Shown in pieces: positions 18,516 through 27,105 of a DNA stretch of 64,000 bases. Position 1 is the stretch's first letter. Each line of letters opens with the position of its first letter. The notes below the pieces were generated by a model. That model made no database searches, had not been told where the DNA came from, and saw nothing but the letters and a program-made list of their open reading frames with translations. The stretch is from Streptomyces sp. NBC_00289 (GTDB lineage Bacteria > Actinomycetota > Actinomycetes > Streptomycetales > Streptomycetaceae): the NCBI RefSeq assembly GCF_041435115.1, contig NZ_CP108046.1, positions 3,782,001-3,846,000 on the forward strand. The letters run 5' to 3'. The position numbers and the translations under genes are program-made.

Positions 18516-19526
18516 ATGCGCCGTTACGGCAAGAACACCGACGAGGACGACATCCGCTCCCGCCCGAACCGCAAGGGCAACCGACCCCGTACGCACATCC
18601 GCCCCAAGCACGAGGACGCGGTCGAGGGCATGGTCCTCACCGTCGACCGGGGCCGCCTGACCTGCCTGGTCGACGGCCAGATCGTGCTGGCGATGAAAGC
18701 CCGCGAGCTCGGCCGCAAGGCCGCGGTGGTCGGCGACCAGGTGGCGATCGTCGGTGACCTGACCGGCAAGAAGGACACCCTCGCGCGAATCGTCCGCATC
18801 AACGAACGGAAGTCGGTCCTGCGTCGCACGGCCGACGACGACGACCCCTACGAGCGCGTGGTGGTCGCCAACGCCGACCAGCTGGCGATCGTCACGGCCC
18901 TGGCCGACCCGGAACCCCGCCCGCGCCTCATAGACCGCTGCCTGGTGGCGGCGTTCGACGCCGGCCTGGAACCCCTCCTGGTCATGACCAAGTCGGACCT
19001 GACGCAGCCCGACAAGCTGCTGGAGCTGTACGGCCACCTGGACATCCCGTACGTCGTGACCAGCCGCGAGGAACTGGAGAACGGCGACGCGGCGGCCCGG
19101 GTGCGCGAGCAGCTCGACGGCAAGATCACGGCCTTCGTCGGGCACTCGGGCGTCGGCAAGACGACCCTGGTCAACGCGCTCGTCCCGGAGGACCGGCGCC
19201 GGCTGACCGGTCATGTGAACGCGGTGACCGGCCGCGGCCGCCACACCACGACCTCCGCCCTGGCCCTGCCGCTGAGCGGGGACGCCGGCTGGGTCGTCGA
19301 CACCCCGGGCGTCCGCTCCTTCGGTCTCGCCCACATCGACCCGTCCCGGGTGATCCTCGCCTTCCCCGACCTGGAGCCGGGCACCGAGGGCTGCCCGCGC
19401 GCGTGCAGCCACGACGAGCCGGACTGCGCGCTGGACGCCTGGGTCGCCGAGGGGCACGCCGACCCCGCGCGCCTGTACTCCCTGCGCCGGCTGCTGGCCA
19501 CGCGCGAACGCACGGAGGGCGACTGA
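18516..19526 (+). CDS. rsgA: Small-ribosomal-subunit biogenesis GTPase RsgA
   Basis: 336 aa. An OB-fold domain (about 35-105) precedes a circularly permuted GTPase: G4 motif TKSD (about 158-161) comes before the P-loop GHSGVGKTT (209-217) and G3 DTPG. The C-terminal zinc domain is seen as CPRACSHDEPDC. It assists late 30S maturation. It is downstream of aroA and likely co-transcribed. The Arg/Lys-rich N-terminus (residues 10-32) is typical of actinobacterial forms. Confidence 0.95.
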   Translation: MRRYGKNTDEDDIRSRPNRKGNRPRTHIRPKHEDAVEGMVLTVDRGRLTCLVDGQIVLAMKARELGRKAAVVGDQVAIVGDLTGKKDTLARIVRINERKSVLRRTADDDDPYERVVVANADQLAIVTALADPEPRPRLIDRCLVAAFDAGLEPLLVMTKSDLTQPDKLLELYGHLDIPYVVTSREELENGDAAARVREQLDGKITAFVGHSGVGKTTLVNALVPEDRRRLTGHVNAVTGRGRHTTTSALALPLSGDAGWVVDTPGVRSFGLAHIDPSRVILAFPDLEPGTEGCPRACSHDEPDCALDAWVAEGHADPARLYSLRRLLATRERTEGD

Positions 19527-19667
19527 GGGCGGCCGCACGCTAAGGGGCACCTGGGGAGGGCGGCTGACCTGCGCGTTGTTTGTCCCCACGCGGGTCCGGT
19601 AAGGGCATACTCGCACCGAGCCGGATTCAAGCCCGGCCACAACCCGACGAAACGGTCACCGGATGCT

Positions 19668-19696
19668 GGGACACGTGAACACGGGACACGTGAACA
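19668..19696 (+). repeat. Duplicated CACGTG-containing 14-mer in the SMR gene leader
   Basis: GGGACACGTGAACA occurs at 19668-19681 and again at 19683-19696, ending just before the GGGAGGA ribosome site of the transporter gene. Each copy holds the palindrome CACGTG. It could bind a repressor or form paired RNA structures; see findings. Confidence 0.6.
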
Positions 19697-19712
19697 TACG
19701 GGAGGACAGCAC

Positions 19713-20036
19713 ATGGCGTGGCTGCTGGTCGTCGTCGCCGGGATGCTCGAGACCGGGTTCGCCGTCTGTCTGAAGCTGTCGCACGGCTTCACCAGACTCT
19801 GGCCGACCGTCGCCTTCTGTGTCTTCGCCCTCGGCAGCTTCGGGCTGCTGACCCTCTCCCTGCGCAAACTGGACGTGGGACCCGCCTACGCCGTGTGGAC
19901 CGGCATCGGCGCGGCCGGCACCGCCATCTACGGCATGATCTTCCTGGGCGACCTGGTGTCGACGCTGAAGATCGTCTCGATCGGCCTGGTCATCACCGGG
20001 GTCATCGGACTCCAGCTCTCGGGCTCCGCGCACTGA
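19713..20036 (+). CDS. sugE: Small multidrug resistance family transporter, SugE/Gdx-like
   Basis: 107 aa, four transmembrane helices. The invariant proton/substrate-coupling Glu13 (GMLETGFAV) is present. Residues such as KLSHGFTRLWP and the signature GPAYAVWTGIGAAGTAIYGM place it with the SugE/Gdx side of the SMR family, whose members export guanidinium. It acts as a dual-topology dimer in the membrane. A GGGAGGA site lies upstream. It stands alone on its strand, with a divergent-function TetR gene convergent on the other side. Confidence 0.9.
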   Translation: MAWLLVVVAGMLETGFAVCLKLSHGFTRLWPTVAFCVFALGSFGLLTLSLRKLDVGPAYAVWTGIGAAGTAIYGMIFLGDLVSTLKIVSIGLVITGVIGLQLSGSAH

Positions 20037-20075
20037 GCCGCCCTGCGAAGTCCTCGCACGTCCTCCAGACCATCT

Positions 20076-20684
20076 CTAGGTCGTCAACTGCCGGTAGAGA
20101 GCCGCCCGTACGAGTTCGCCGACGCCTTCCTCGCCAGGCGGGGCCGCGACGCAGGACAGGGCGAGACGGACGACGAGTTCACAGGCACGGACCAGCTCGG
20201 CGCTCTCCGGCTTGGCCGTACCGGAGCCGGACAGGGCGGCCACGGCCCGCTCGCGGACGAGCGCCACGAAGTCACCGGGTGACGGCAGCGGCCCGTCGGC
20301 CCGGCGCTGCGCCGGTACGGCCGAGGAGGACGGGACCGCAGTCAGCGTCGGCGCGGGCAGGCGCTCGCTCCAGCAGCCGGTGACCATGGCCCGTACCAGC
20401 GGGTTCTCGCGGGCCGCGGACGCTGTCCACTCGGCGGTCGCGGTCAGCCGCTCACGGGCGTCCAGCGGCTGGGCGAGCGCGCGGTCGATCCCGGCGAGGT
20501 AACCGTCGGCCTCCCTGCGGACGAGCGCCCGGGCGAGGCCCTCCTTGCTGCCGAACTCGTTGTACAGCGTCTGCCGGGACACTCCGGCGGCCGCGGCCAC
20601 GTCCACCATCCGCACGGCGGACCACGGCCGGCGCGCCAGCGCCGTGTAAGCGGAGTCCAGCAGGGATTCCCGCGCTGCAGGCAT
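20076..20684 (-). CDS. TetR-family transcriptional regulator
   Basis: 202 aa. The N-terminal helix-turn-helix reads RMVDVAAAAGVSRQTLYNEFGSKEGLARAL (about 27-57). The C-terminal ligand-binding region is not assignable to a subfamily. The ATG at 20684 is chosen: GGGAGG lies five bases upstream, too close for the ATG one codon earlier. The open frame extends 85 codons further upstream through repeat-derived sequence that is unlikely to be translated. It may control the neighbouring SMR gene, which converges on it, but there is no direct evidence. Confidence 0.85.
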   Translation of the reverse strand: MPAARESLLDSAYTALARRPWSAVRMVDVAAAAGVSRQTLYNEFGSKEGLARALVRREADGYLAGIDRALAQPLDARERLTATAEWTASAARENPLVRAMVTGCWSERLPAPTLTAVPSSSAVPAQRRADGPLPSPGDFVALVRERAVAALSGSGTAKPESAELVRACELVVRLALSCVAAPPGEEGVGELVRAALYRQLTT

Positions 20685-20810
20685 CATCGCCTCCCTGGGC
20701 GAGCGGCTTCGCCCCAGATTTGACGCGCACACGAGCACTGTCAAGGGTTCGCGGCGGTGCCGGGGGGCGCCAGGAGCCCGTCGCGCGCGGGGCGTTGACC
20801 CTCGCCGTGC

Positions 20811-20911
20811 CCCGCACACCGCGCTCCCACGACGAAGCCCGGTGTCCCGCACACCGCCCCCACGACGAAGCCCCGTCCTCCGCGCACTACCCTCACGGCG
20901 AAGCCCCGTGC
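20811..20911 (+). repeat. Three degenerate ~34-bp tandem repeats
   Basis: Units begin at about 20811, 20846 and 20880. Each contains a CCGCRCAC start and an ACGRCGAAGCCC core. They lie in the 308-bp gap between tetR and hisN, which otherwise shows no gene. Confidence 0.55.
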
Positions 20912-20992
20912 CCCCGGCCCCCCACTCCCCGGCCCACAAGGGACCCGGTCCGCTGTAGCCCCGCCGCGACCCCGGAAGATACCGTTCACCAC

Positions 20993-21793
20993 ATGCCCGA
21001 CTACCACGACGACCTGCGTCTCGCCCATGTCCTCGCGGACGCCGCCGACGCCGCGACGATGGCCCGCTTCAAGGCCCTCGACCTCAAGGTCGAGACGAAG
21101 CCGGACATGACCCCGGTGAGCGAGGCGGACAAGGCGTCGGAAGAAATCATCCGCGGCCAGCTCCAGCGCGCCCGCCCGCGCGACGCGATCCTCGGCGAGG
21201 AATACGGCATCGAGGGCACCGGTCCCCGCCGCTGGGTCATCGACCCGATCGACGGCACCAAGAACTACGTCCGCGGTGTGCCCGTCTGGGCGACCCTGAT
21301 CTCGCTCATGGAGGCCGCCGAGGGCGGCTTCCAGCCCGTCGTCGGCGTGGTCTCCGCCCCGGCCCTGGGCCGCCGCTGGTGGGCCGCGAAGGGGCACGGC
21401 GCGTTCTCCGGCCGGAGCCTCTCCTCGGCGAGCCGGCTGCGCGTCTCCAACGTCTCCCGGCTCTCCGACGCCTCCTTCGCCTACTCCTCGCTCACCGGCT
21501 GGGACGACCAGGGCCGGCTGGGCGGATTCCTGGACCTGAGCCGCGAGGTCTGGCGCACCCGCGCGTACGGCGACTTCTGGCCCTACATGATGGTCGCCGA
21601 GGGTTCCGTGGACATCTGCGCCGAGCCCGAGCTGTCCCTGTGGGACATGGCGGCCAACGCGATCATCGTGACGGAGGCCGGCGGCACCTTCACCGGCCTC
21701 GACGGACGCCCCGGCCCCCACGGCGGCAACGCGGCGGCCTCCAACGGCCTGCTCCACGACGAGTTCCTGGGGTATCTCAACCAGCGCTACTGA
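20993..21793 (+). CDS. hisN: Histidinol-phosphatase, inositol-monophosphatase type
   Basis: 266 aa. The Li+-sensitive phosphatase motifs are GEEYG (about 64-68), WVIDPIDGTKNYVRG (about 80-94) and the C-terminal WDMAANAIIVTEAGG, which supply the metal-binding Glu and Asp residues. In Streptomyces and Mycobacterium this branch performs the penultimate step of histidine synthesis. The start is the ATG at 20993; upstream in-frame sequence belongs to the repeat region. Confidence 0.9.
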   Translation: MPDYHDDLRLAHVLADAADAATMARFKALDLKVETKPDMTPVSEADKASEEIIRGQLQRARPRDAILGEEYGIEGTGPRRWVIDPIDGTKNYVRGVPVWATLISLMEAAEGGFQPVVGVVSAPALGRRWWAAKGHGAFSGRSLSSASRLRVSNVSRLSDASFAYSSLTGWDDQGRLGGFLDLSREVWRTRAYGDFWPYMMVAEGSVDICAEPELSLWDMAANAIIVTEAGGTFTGLDGRPGPHGGNAAASNGLLHDEFLGYLNQRY

Positions 21794-21940
21794 GGACACC
21801 GAGGTGACCGCGCGCGCCGTGCTCCGGCCGCACGCGCCCCCTTGTTGACCCGCGCTTTACCTGCGACTCTGAGAGTCCACCCACTTGTGCATTTGTGAAT
21901 ACATGAACAAAGTGGGTTCTCTAGGAGGTGGCTCCATCCC

Positions 21941-22333
21941 ATGCTCGTCCGTGACGCCATGAGCACGGTGGTCCTCACCATCGGCCCCGCCCATACCCTC
22001 CGTCAGGCCGCAGCCCTGATGTCCGCCCGCCGCGTCGGCGCGGCCGTGGTCCTCGACCCCGACGCCGGCGGCGTCGGCATCCTCACCGAACGCGACATCC
22101 TGAACTCCGTGGGCCTGGGCCAGAGCCCGGACGCGGAACGCACCCAGGACCACACCACCAACGACGTCGTGTTCGCCTCCCCCGCCTGGACCCTGGAGGA
22201 GGCGGCCGCCGCCATGGCTCACGGCGGCTTCCGTCACCTCATCGTCCTCGACCGCGGCGAGCCCGTCGGCATCGTCTCGGTCCGCGACATCATCCGCTGC
22301 TGGGCACCGCTGCGACAGCAGGTCCCCGCCTGA
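21941..22333 (+). CDS. Two-CBS-domain protein
   Basis: 130 aa made of a CBS pair only (about 1-60 and 70-128): MSTVVLTIGPAHTLRQAAALM ... GILTERDI and TLEEAAAAMAHGGFRHLIVLD ... GIVSVRDI. CBS pairs sense adenine nucleotides. No effector domain is attached, so it presumably acts on a partner. AGGAGG lies 12 bases upstream of the ATG. It ends at a terminator shared with katA. Confidence 0.9.
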   Translation: MLVRDAMSTVVLTIGPAHTLRQAAALMSARRVGAAVVLDPDAGGVGILTERDILNSVGLGQSPDAERTQDHTTNDVVFASPAWTLEEAAAAMAHGGFRHLIVLDRGEPVGIVSVRDIIRCWAPLRQQVPA

Positions 22334-22349
22334 GCACCCCGGGCACGCC

Positions 22350-22381
22350 GGTGGGCCGGTCCCCGGAGGAACCGGCCCACC
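22350..22381. terminator. Bidirectional hairpin between CBS gene and katA
   Basis: 11-bp stem GGTGGGCCGGT with its complement at 22371-22381 and a 10-nt loop, between convergent gene ends. Confidence 0.75.
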
Positions 22382-22409
22382 TCCCACGACAAGCGGTCCA
22401 GTGCTGGTG

Positions 22410-23864
22410 TCAGCCGCGCAGGGCCTGGACCGCGGCCTCCAGCCGCTTGCCGAAGTCTCCGTCAGCCTGGCGGAAGTTGTTGATCGCGCGCTCGGCGATG
22501 TCGTCCCGCGTGACCTTGGCGATGAAGCCGGACAGGTTCTCGATCAGACGGCCCTTCTCGTCCTCGGACATCAGGCGGTAGAGGTTGCCCGCCTGCACGA
22601 AGTCGTTGTCCTCGGCGTGCACCGGCGCCTCGTGGTTGCCGGTCGCGCCGGTGAAGCCGTTGAACGTCTGCCACAGCGGGCGGTCCGTCTGGAAGGGGCC
22701 GCCGAAGCTGTTCGGCTCGTAGTTCTTCGCGCCCTTGTGACGGCCGTCGTAGAGGGCGCCGTCACGGGAGTTGTTGCGCGCCTCGGTCGCGTGCGGGCGG
22801 TTCACCGGCAGGTGGTCGGCGTTGACGCCGACGCGGTAGCGGTGAGCGTCGCCGTACGCGAAGAGGCGACCCTGGAGCATCTTGTCCGGGGAGGGGCCGA
22901 TGCCCGGCACGAAGTGGGCGGGGCTGAAGATCGACTGCTCGACCTCGGCGAAGATGTTCTCCGGGTTGCGGTTGAGCTCCAGCCTGCCGATCTCGACCGG
23001 CGGGTAGTCCTCGTGCGGCCACACCTTGGTGAGGTCGAAGGGGTTGAACCGGTAGGCGGCCGCGTCGCCCGCCGGCATGATCTGCACCTGCACGGTCCAG
23101 GTCGGGAAGTCACCGCGCTCGATGGACTCGCGCAGATCGCGCTGGTGCGAGTCGGGGTCGACGCCGGAGAGGCGGACGGCCTCCTCGGTGGTCAGGTTCC
23201 TGATGCCCTGGTCCGTCTTGAAGTGGTACTTGACCCAGAAGACCTCGCCGGCCTCGTTGTTCCACTGGTAGGTGTGCGAGCCGTAGCCGTTCATGTGGCG
23301 GTACGAGGCGGGGATGCCGCGGTCGCCGAACAGCCAGGTCACCTGGTGGGTGGACTCGGGCGATAGCCCCCAGAAGTCCCAGACGTTGTCCGCCTCCTGC
23401 GAGCCGGTGTACGGGTCGCGCTTCTGGGTGTGGATGAAGTCGGGGAACTTGATGGCGTCCTTGATGAAGAACACCGGGGTGTTGTTGCCGACGAGGTCGT
23501 AGTTGCCCTCCTCGGTGTAGAACTTCAGCGCCCAACCGCGCGGGTCACGGACGGCGTCCGCGGCACCGAGGTTGCCGGCCACGGTCGAGAACCGCAGGAA
23601 GGTCTCGGTCTGCTTGCCCACCTCGGAGAGAAAGGCGGCGCGCGTGTACGCCGTCACATCGGCGGTCACCGTGAAGGTGCCGTAGGCGCCCGCACCGCGC
23701 GCGTGGACGACGCGCTCCGGGATGCGCTCACGGTTGAAGTGGGCGAGCTTCTCGAGCAGAAGCTGATCCTGGACGAGAACCGGGCCGCCGACGCCCGCGG
23801 TCTCGCTGTTCTGGTTGTCGGCCACCGGCGCGCCGGCCTCCGTCGTAAGCGGTCCCTGCGTCAC
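22410..23864 (-). CDS. katA: Monofunctional heme catalase
   Basis: 484 aa from a GTG start preceded by GCAGGAGG with a five-base spacer; an ATG six codons upstream has no good site. Catalytic His ([12 protein letters not shown]), Asn (VGNNTPVFF) and proximal heme Tyr ([12 protein letters not shown]) are present. The length fits small-subunit clade 3 catalases, and the N-terminus closely resembles S. coelicolor CatA. It degrades H2O2. It is transcribed divergently from catR, and its promoter overlaps a Fur-type operator. Confidence 0.95.
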   Translation of the reverse strand: MTQGPLTTEAGAPVADNQNSETAGVGGPVLVQDQLLLEKLAHFNRERIPERVVHARGAGAYGTFTVTADVTAYTRAAFLSEVGKQTETFLRFSTVAGNLGAADAVRDPRGWALKFYTEEGNYDLVGNNTPVFFIKDAIKFPDFIHTQKRDPYTGSQEADNVWDFWGLSPESTHQVTWLFGDRGIPASYRHMNGYGSHTYQWNNEAGEVFWVKYHFKTDQGIRNLTTEEAVRLSGVDPDSHQRDLRESIERGDFPTWTVQVQIMPAGDAAAYRFNPFDLTKVWPHEDYPPVEIGRLELNRNPENIFAEVEQSIFSPAHFVPGIGPSPDKMLQGRLFAYGDAHRYRVGVNADHLPVNRPHATEARNNSRDGALYDGRHKGAKNYEPNSFGGPFQTDRPLWQTFNGFTGATGNHEAPVHAEDNDFVQAGNLYRLMSEDEKGRLIENLSGFIAKVTRDDIAERAINNFRQADGDFGKRLEAAVQALRG

Positions 23865-23920
23865 GTGCGCCTCCTGCGTCATTCCCTGCCAGTCCTGTTT
23901 TCTGACCAGAGTCGAGTTCG

Positions 23921-23948
23921 ATCCTATATTAGACATTATCTAAGTCAA
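23921..23948 (-). promoter_or_regulatory. katA promoter overlapped by a CatR-type operator
   Basis: On the minus strand TTGACT (23948-23943) and TAGGAT (23926-23921) are spaced by 16 bases, a good HrdB-type promoter. The dyad TTAGA-catta-TCTAA (23929-23943) fills the spacer and touches the -35. It resembles a PerR/Fur-family box, so binding of CatR would block polymerase directly. Confidence 0.75.
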
Positions 23949-24006
23949 GCCAGGCTCCAAAGTCACACCTGTTCGGATTCTGGTCCCCTTCTGTTAGGCT
24001 GAGCCC

Positions 24007-24423
24007 ATGAGCGACCTTCTGGAACGGCTGCGCGGACGCGGATGGCGTATGACCGCGCAGCGACGTGTCGTGGCCGAGGTCCTCGACGGCGAGCACGTCC
24101 ACCTGACGGCCGACGAGGTCCACTCGAGGGCTGTCGTCAGGCTGCCCGAGATCTCCCGGGCGACCGTCTACAACACCCTGGGCGAGCTGGTCTCCCTCGG
24201 TGAGGTGCTCGAGGTCGCCACCGACCGCCGCGCCAAGCGGTACGACCCCAACGCACACCGCCCGCACCACCATCTGGTGTGCGCCCAGTGCGGGGCGATC
24301 CGCGACGTCCACCCCACGGGCAACCCGCTGTCCGACCTCCCCGACTCCGAGCGCTTCGGCTTCACGGTGTCGGACGTCGAGGTGACCTACCGCGGCGTGT
24401 GCCCGAACTGCGCCGCGGCGTAG
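24007..24423 (+). CDS. catR: Fur/PerR-family peroxide-sensing repressor of catalase
   Basis: 138 aa. Winged helix at the N-terminus (ISRATVYNTLGELVSLGEV), His-rich metal site (HRPHHHLVC), and two CxxC pairs (CAQCG and CPNC) forming the structural zinc site of the PerR/CatR group. CatR of S. coelicolor represses catA and itself and is released by peroxide. The divergent position and the operator in the shared intergenic region fit. A 10-bp-stem hairpin follows at 24479-24507. Confidence 0.92.
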   Translation: MSDLLERLRGRGWRMTAQRRVVAEVLDGEHVHLTADEVHSRAVVRLPEISRATVYNTLGELVSLGEVLEVATDRRAKRYDPNAHRPHHHLVCAQCGAIRDVHPTGNPLSDLPDSERFGFTVSDVEVTYRGVCPNCAAA

Positions 24424-24478
24424 AGCACGGACTCGTCAAGCACCGAATCGTCCGGCACCGCCTCAGAGCCGACCACGC

Positions 24479-24507
24479 AAGCCCCGGCCCCTTGGGTGCC
24501 GGGGCTT
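24479..24507 (+). terminator. catR terminator
   Basis: AAGCCCCGGC and its complement form a 10-bp stem with a 9-nt loop, 56 bp after the catR stop. Confidence 0.65.
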
Positions 24508-24610
24508 CGCGCTGCCTGCTCCGCGAAAGGTGCGGGCGGGCGCGTCGTGGCAGGGGCGGGCACGTGATGCGACAGGTACGGGCGCGTGACGCGATCCCCC
24601 AAACGCACCG

Positions 24611-24640
24611 AGGGCCGGAACCCTTTCGGATTCCGGCCCT
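24611..24640 (-). terminator. Terminator of the first initiator tRNA
   Basis: AGGGCCGGAA and its complement TTCCGGCCCT with a 10-nt loop, ten bases beyond the tRNA 3' end. Confidence 0.7.
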
Positions 24641-24650
24641 CGGCCTTCAG

Positions 24651-24724
24651 TAGCGGGGACAGGATTTGAACCTGCGACCTCTGGGTTATGAGCCCAGCGA
24701 GCTACCGAGCTGCTCCACCCCGCG
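24651..24724 (-). tRNA. Initiator tRNA-fMet (CAT), copy 1
   Basis: 74 nt without encoded CCA. The minus strand reads CGCGGGG at the 5' end and CCCCGCTA at the 3' end, giving the unpaired C1:U72 that marks initiators. The anticodon stem-loop CTGGG-CTCATAA-CCCAG has the three G:C pairs needed for the P site. It is identical to the copy at 27106-27179. Confidence 0.95.
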
Positions 24725-24780
24725 GCGATGAATGCAACGTTACGTCAAGGACGCCGACAGAAGCAAATCGCTTCCGGCCC

Positions 24781-25064
24781 AGGTCAGCGGCGGGCGGTCG
24801 GGGACACGGGGCCGGGGCGGGCGGTCCGGGACGGGTGGGGCCGGGGCGGGCGGGGCCGGGGCCAAGGTGGGCGGTCCGGGGCGCACAGGTCAGCGGCGGA
24901 CGGTCCAGGGCGCGCGGGCCGGGGCGCGCGAGGCCGAGGCGGACGGTCCAGAGCGCGCGAGGCCGGGACGGGCGGGGCCGAGGCGCACAAGTCAGCGGCG
25001 GACGGTCCAGGGCGCGCGGGGCCGGGGCGGGCGGCCCGGGACGCGCGAGGCCGGGTTCCAGCCG
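24781..25064 (+). repeat. ~104-bp GC-rich tandem repeat, about 2.7 copies
   Basis: Units start at 24781 (AGGTCAGCGGCGGGCGG), 24887 (AGGTCAGCGGCGGACGG) and 24989 (AAGTCAGCGGCGGACGG). Each is filled with short GGGGCC/GGCGGTCC modules. It occupies most of the 361-bp gap between the tRNA and the Sel1 gene end. Apparent long open frames across it are low-complexity and not supported as genes. Confidence 0.65.
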
Positions 25065-25085
25065 CCCGGCCCCGCCGCCCTGGCG

Positions 25086-26900
25086 TCAGGCCGACAGTTC
25101 CTGCCGCAGCGCGTCCCTCAGTCGGGTGGCCCGCTCCGACACCTCGGCCGGTCCGAGCGTCACCGCCCGGTCGGCCCACCGCTGCCCCTCCGCCAGTTCG
25201 CCGCGACGCGCGTAGACCAGGGCGAGCCGGAGCGCCGCCCGCCCATGCCCGGCGTCGGCCGCACGCGTCCACCAGACCGCCGCCTCGGGCTCGCTGCCCT
25301 CCCGGGCCAGCAGCAGCCCCAGGTTGAACGCGCCGTTGCGGGACCCCGCCTCGGCCGCCTCCCGGTACCAGCGCGCCGCCTCGACGACATCGCCCCGGGC
25401 CGCGGCCAGCATCCCGACCCGCACCTGCGCCCGCCGGTGTCCCTGGGACGCCGCCCGCTCGTACCACTCCTCGCACTCGCTCTTCTCGTGCACGGACTCC
25501 CCCAGCTCGTGCTCGGGCACCGGCGGTCGCCGCGCGTCCAGCACGGTCGCCAGCCGGTACGCCGCCTCGGGGCTCCCGCCGCCCGCCGCGCACCGCAGAT
25601 GCCGCTCCGCCGCCGGCTCGTCGCCGTCCCGCAGCCGCGCGATCCCGACCTGGAGCGCCGCCTCCGTGTGCCCGGCGGCCGCGGCCCGCTCGTACCAGCG
25701 CAGCGCGGGCCGCTCCTCGCCGCGTCCGGCGTGCAGGATGCCGAGGTTGAAGGCGGCGTCCACGCTCCCCGCCTCGGCCGCCTTGGAGAACCACGGCTCG
25801 GCTCCCGCCGTGTCGCCGCCCTGCAACAGCAGGATCGCCAGCGCGTTCGCCGCCTCCCGGTGCCCGGCGTACGCCGCGCGCCGGTACCACTGCTCGGCCT
25901 GCGCGGTGCGCCCCTGCTCGGCGCAGAGCAGCCCGAGGTTGTACGCGCCGTTGACGTCACCCGCGTCCATCGCCGCCCGGTACCACCGCTCGGCGGTCTG
26001 CGGCTCGCCCCGCTCGGCGTGCAGCGCGCCCAGCGCGTTGGCGGCGTTGCCGTCGCCGTCCTGCGCGGCGCGCAGCCACCACACGGCGGCGCTCTCGGTG
26101 TCGCCCGCGTCCCGCAGCAGGAACCCGAGCGCGCACGCGGCGCGCGCCTCTCCGTCCTTGGCGGACGTCAGATACCAGCGCCCGGCCTCCTTGAGCGCAC
26201 CGCGCCGCTCCAGGATCGCCCCGAGGTGCAGCGCGGCCCGCCGGTGCCCACGCGCGGCGGCCTGCCGGTACCACTGCTCGGCCTCCGTCCCGGCGGCGCC
26301 GACACTGTCGTCACCGTCACGGCCCTCCTCCTGGGTGGCGCGCCGGTCCAGAGCGCGCGCCAGCCGGTAGGCGGCCTCCCGGTGTCCGCGCTCGGCGGCG
26401 GCCCGCATCCACCGCTCGGTCCCGGCATCGCCCCGGTGCTCGAGCAGGTCGGCGAGCGCGTACGCGCCGAGCGCGTGTCCCTGCTCGGCGGACTGCTTCA
26501 GCCAGTACTCGGCGGCCGGCTCGTCCCCGCGCTCGCGGTGGTGCCGGCCCAGTGCGTGTGCGGCGGCGGCCGACCCGGCGACGGCGGCGATACGCCACCA
26601 TCCCGCGGCCTCGTCCGCGTATCCCCGCTGGTGGAGCAGGACTCCCAGGTTGTTGGCGGCCGCGCGGTCCCCCGCCGCCGTGGCGGCACGCAGATGGGGC
26701 TCGGCTCCGTCGAGATCGCCACGGCGCAGCAGCAGGGCCCCGAGGACGCTCATCGCCCCGGCGTCGCCCGCTTCGGCGGCAAGCCTCTGCCGCACCTCTT
26801 CGGCCGCGTCCTCCGCGACCTCACCGGCCTCGCCCGGTCCGGAAGGCTGCACAAATCGCCCTGTCTCGAACAGAGTTGCCTTGTCCCCCATAACGTCCAT
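25086..26900 (-). CDS. Sel1-like/TPR repeat protein
   Basis: 604 aa built almost wholly of Sel1-like alpha-helical repeats of about 36 residues. Roughly fourteen can be counted, with signatures such as AANNLGVLLHQRGYADEAAGWWRIAA and GAYNLGLLCAEQGRTAQAEQWYRRAA. No signal peptide or membrane segment; a cytoplasmic scaffold is likely. The start ATG has AGGTGG seven bases upstream. It is flanked by two identical initiator tRNAs on the same strand, which is a conserved-looking but unexplained arrangement. The partner is unknown. Confidence 0.88.
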   Translation of the reverse strand: MDVMGDKATLFETGRFVQPSGPGEAGEVAEDAAEEVRQRLAAEAGDAGAMSVLGALLLRRGDLDGAEPHLRAATAAGDRAAANNLGVLLHQRGYADEAAGWWRIAAVAGSAAAAHALGRHHRERGDEPAAEYWLKQSAEQGHALGAYALADLLEHRGDAGTERWMRAAAERGHREAAYRLARALDRRATQEEGRDGDDSVGAAGTEAEQWYRQAAARGHRRAALHLGAILERRGALKEAGRWYLTSAKDGEARAACALGFLLRDAGDTESAAVWWLRAAQDGDGNAANALGALHAERGEPQTAERWYRAAMDAGDVNGAYNLGLLCAEQGRTAQAEQWYRRAAYAGHREAANALAILLLQGGDTAGAEPWFSKAAEAGSVDAAFNLGILHAGRGEERPALRWYERAAAAGHTEAALQVGIARLRDGDEPAAERHLRCAAGGGSPEAAYRLATVLDARRPPVPEHELGESVHEKSECEEWYERAASQGHRRAQVRVGMLAAARGDVVEAARWYREAAEAGSRNGAFNLGLLLAREGSEPEAAVWWTRAADAGHGRAALRLALVYARRGELAEGQRWADRAVTLGPAEVSERATRLRDALRQELSA

Positions 26901-26921
26901 CGTCGCACCACCTGCAACCTG

Positions 26922-26938
26922 GGTACACCTGGTATACC
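26922..26938 (-). promoter_or_regulatory. Duplicated GGTAYACC site upstream of the Sel1 gene
   Basis: GGTACACC (26922-26929) and the palindrome GGTATACC (26931-26938) repeat at 9-bp spacing about 20 bp before the gene start. A second dyad, AGTGA-GG-TCACT, lies at 26945-26956. They may form an operator or promoter element; no regulator is assigned. Confidence 0.35.
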
Positions 26939-27064
26939 GCAGCCAGTGAGGTCACTTCAGCGTTTTGTCGACTTGCCCACAGAGAGACAAGTCAAACACA
27001 GATCGCCCAACTCCCCACGGCGGCGCGGCCATCCAACCCCTCGGCACATGCGTTCGCACACCAC

Positions 27065-27097
27065 GAAGGCCCGGATCCTTGGAGGATCCGGGCCTTC
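27065..27097 (-). terminator. Terminator of the second initiator tRNA
   Basis: Perfect 14-bp stem GAAGGCCCGGATCC with complement and a 5-nt loop, eight bases beyond the tRNA 3' end. Confidence 0.75.
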
Positions 27098-27105
27098 GCA
27101 ATCAG

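Noticed and set aside
19527..19712. Guanidine riboswitch upstream of the SMR transporter
   Set aside because: Some similarity to the end of class I (ACGGGACA ... ACGGGAGG), but the required stems and ACGR-loop hairpins could not be formed by eye. Kept only as a repeat with a proposed model search.
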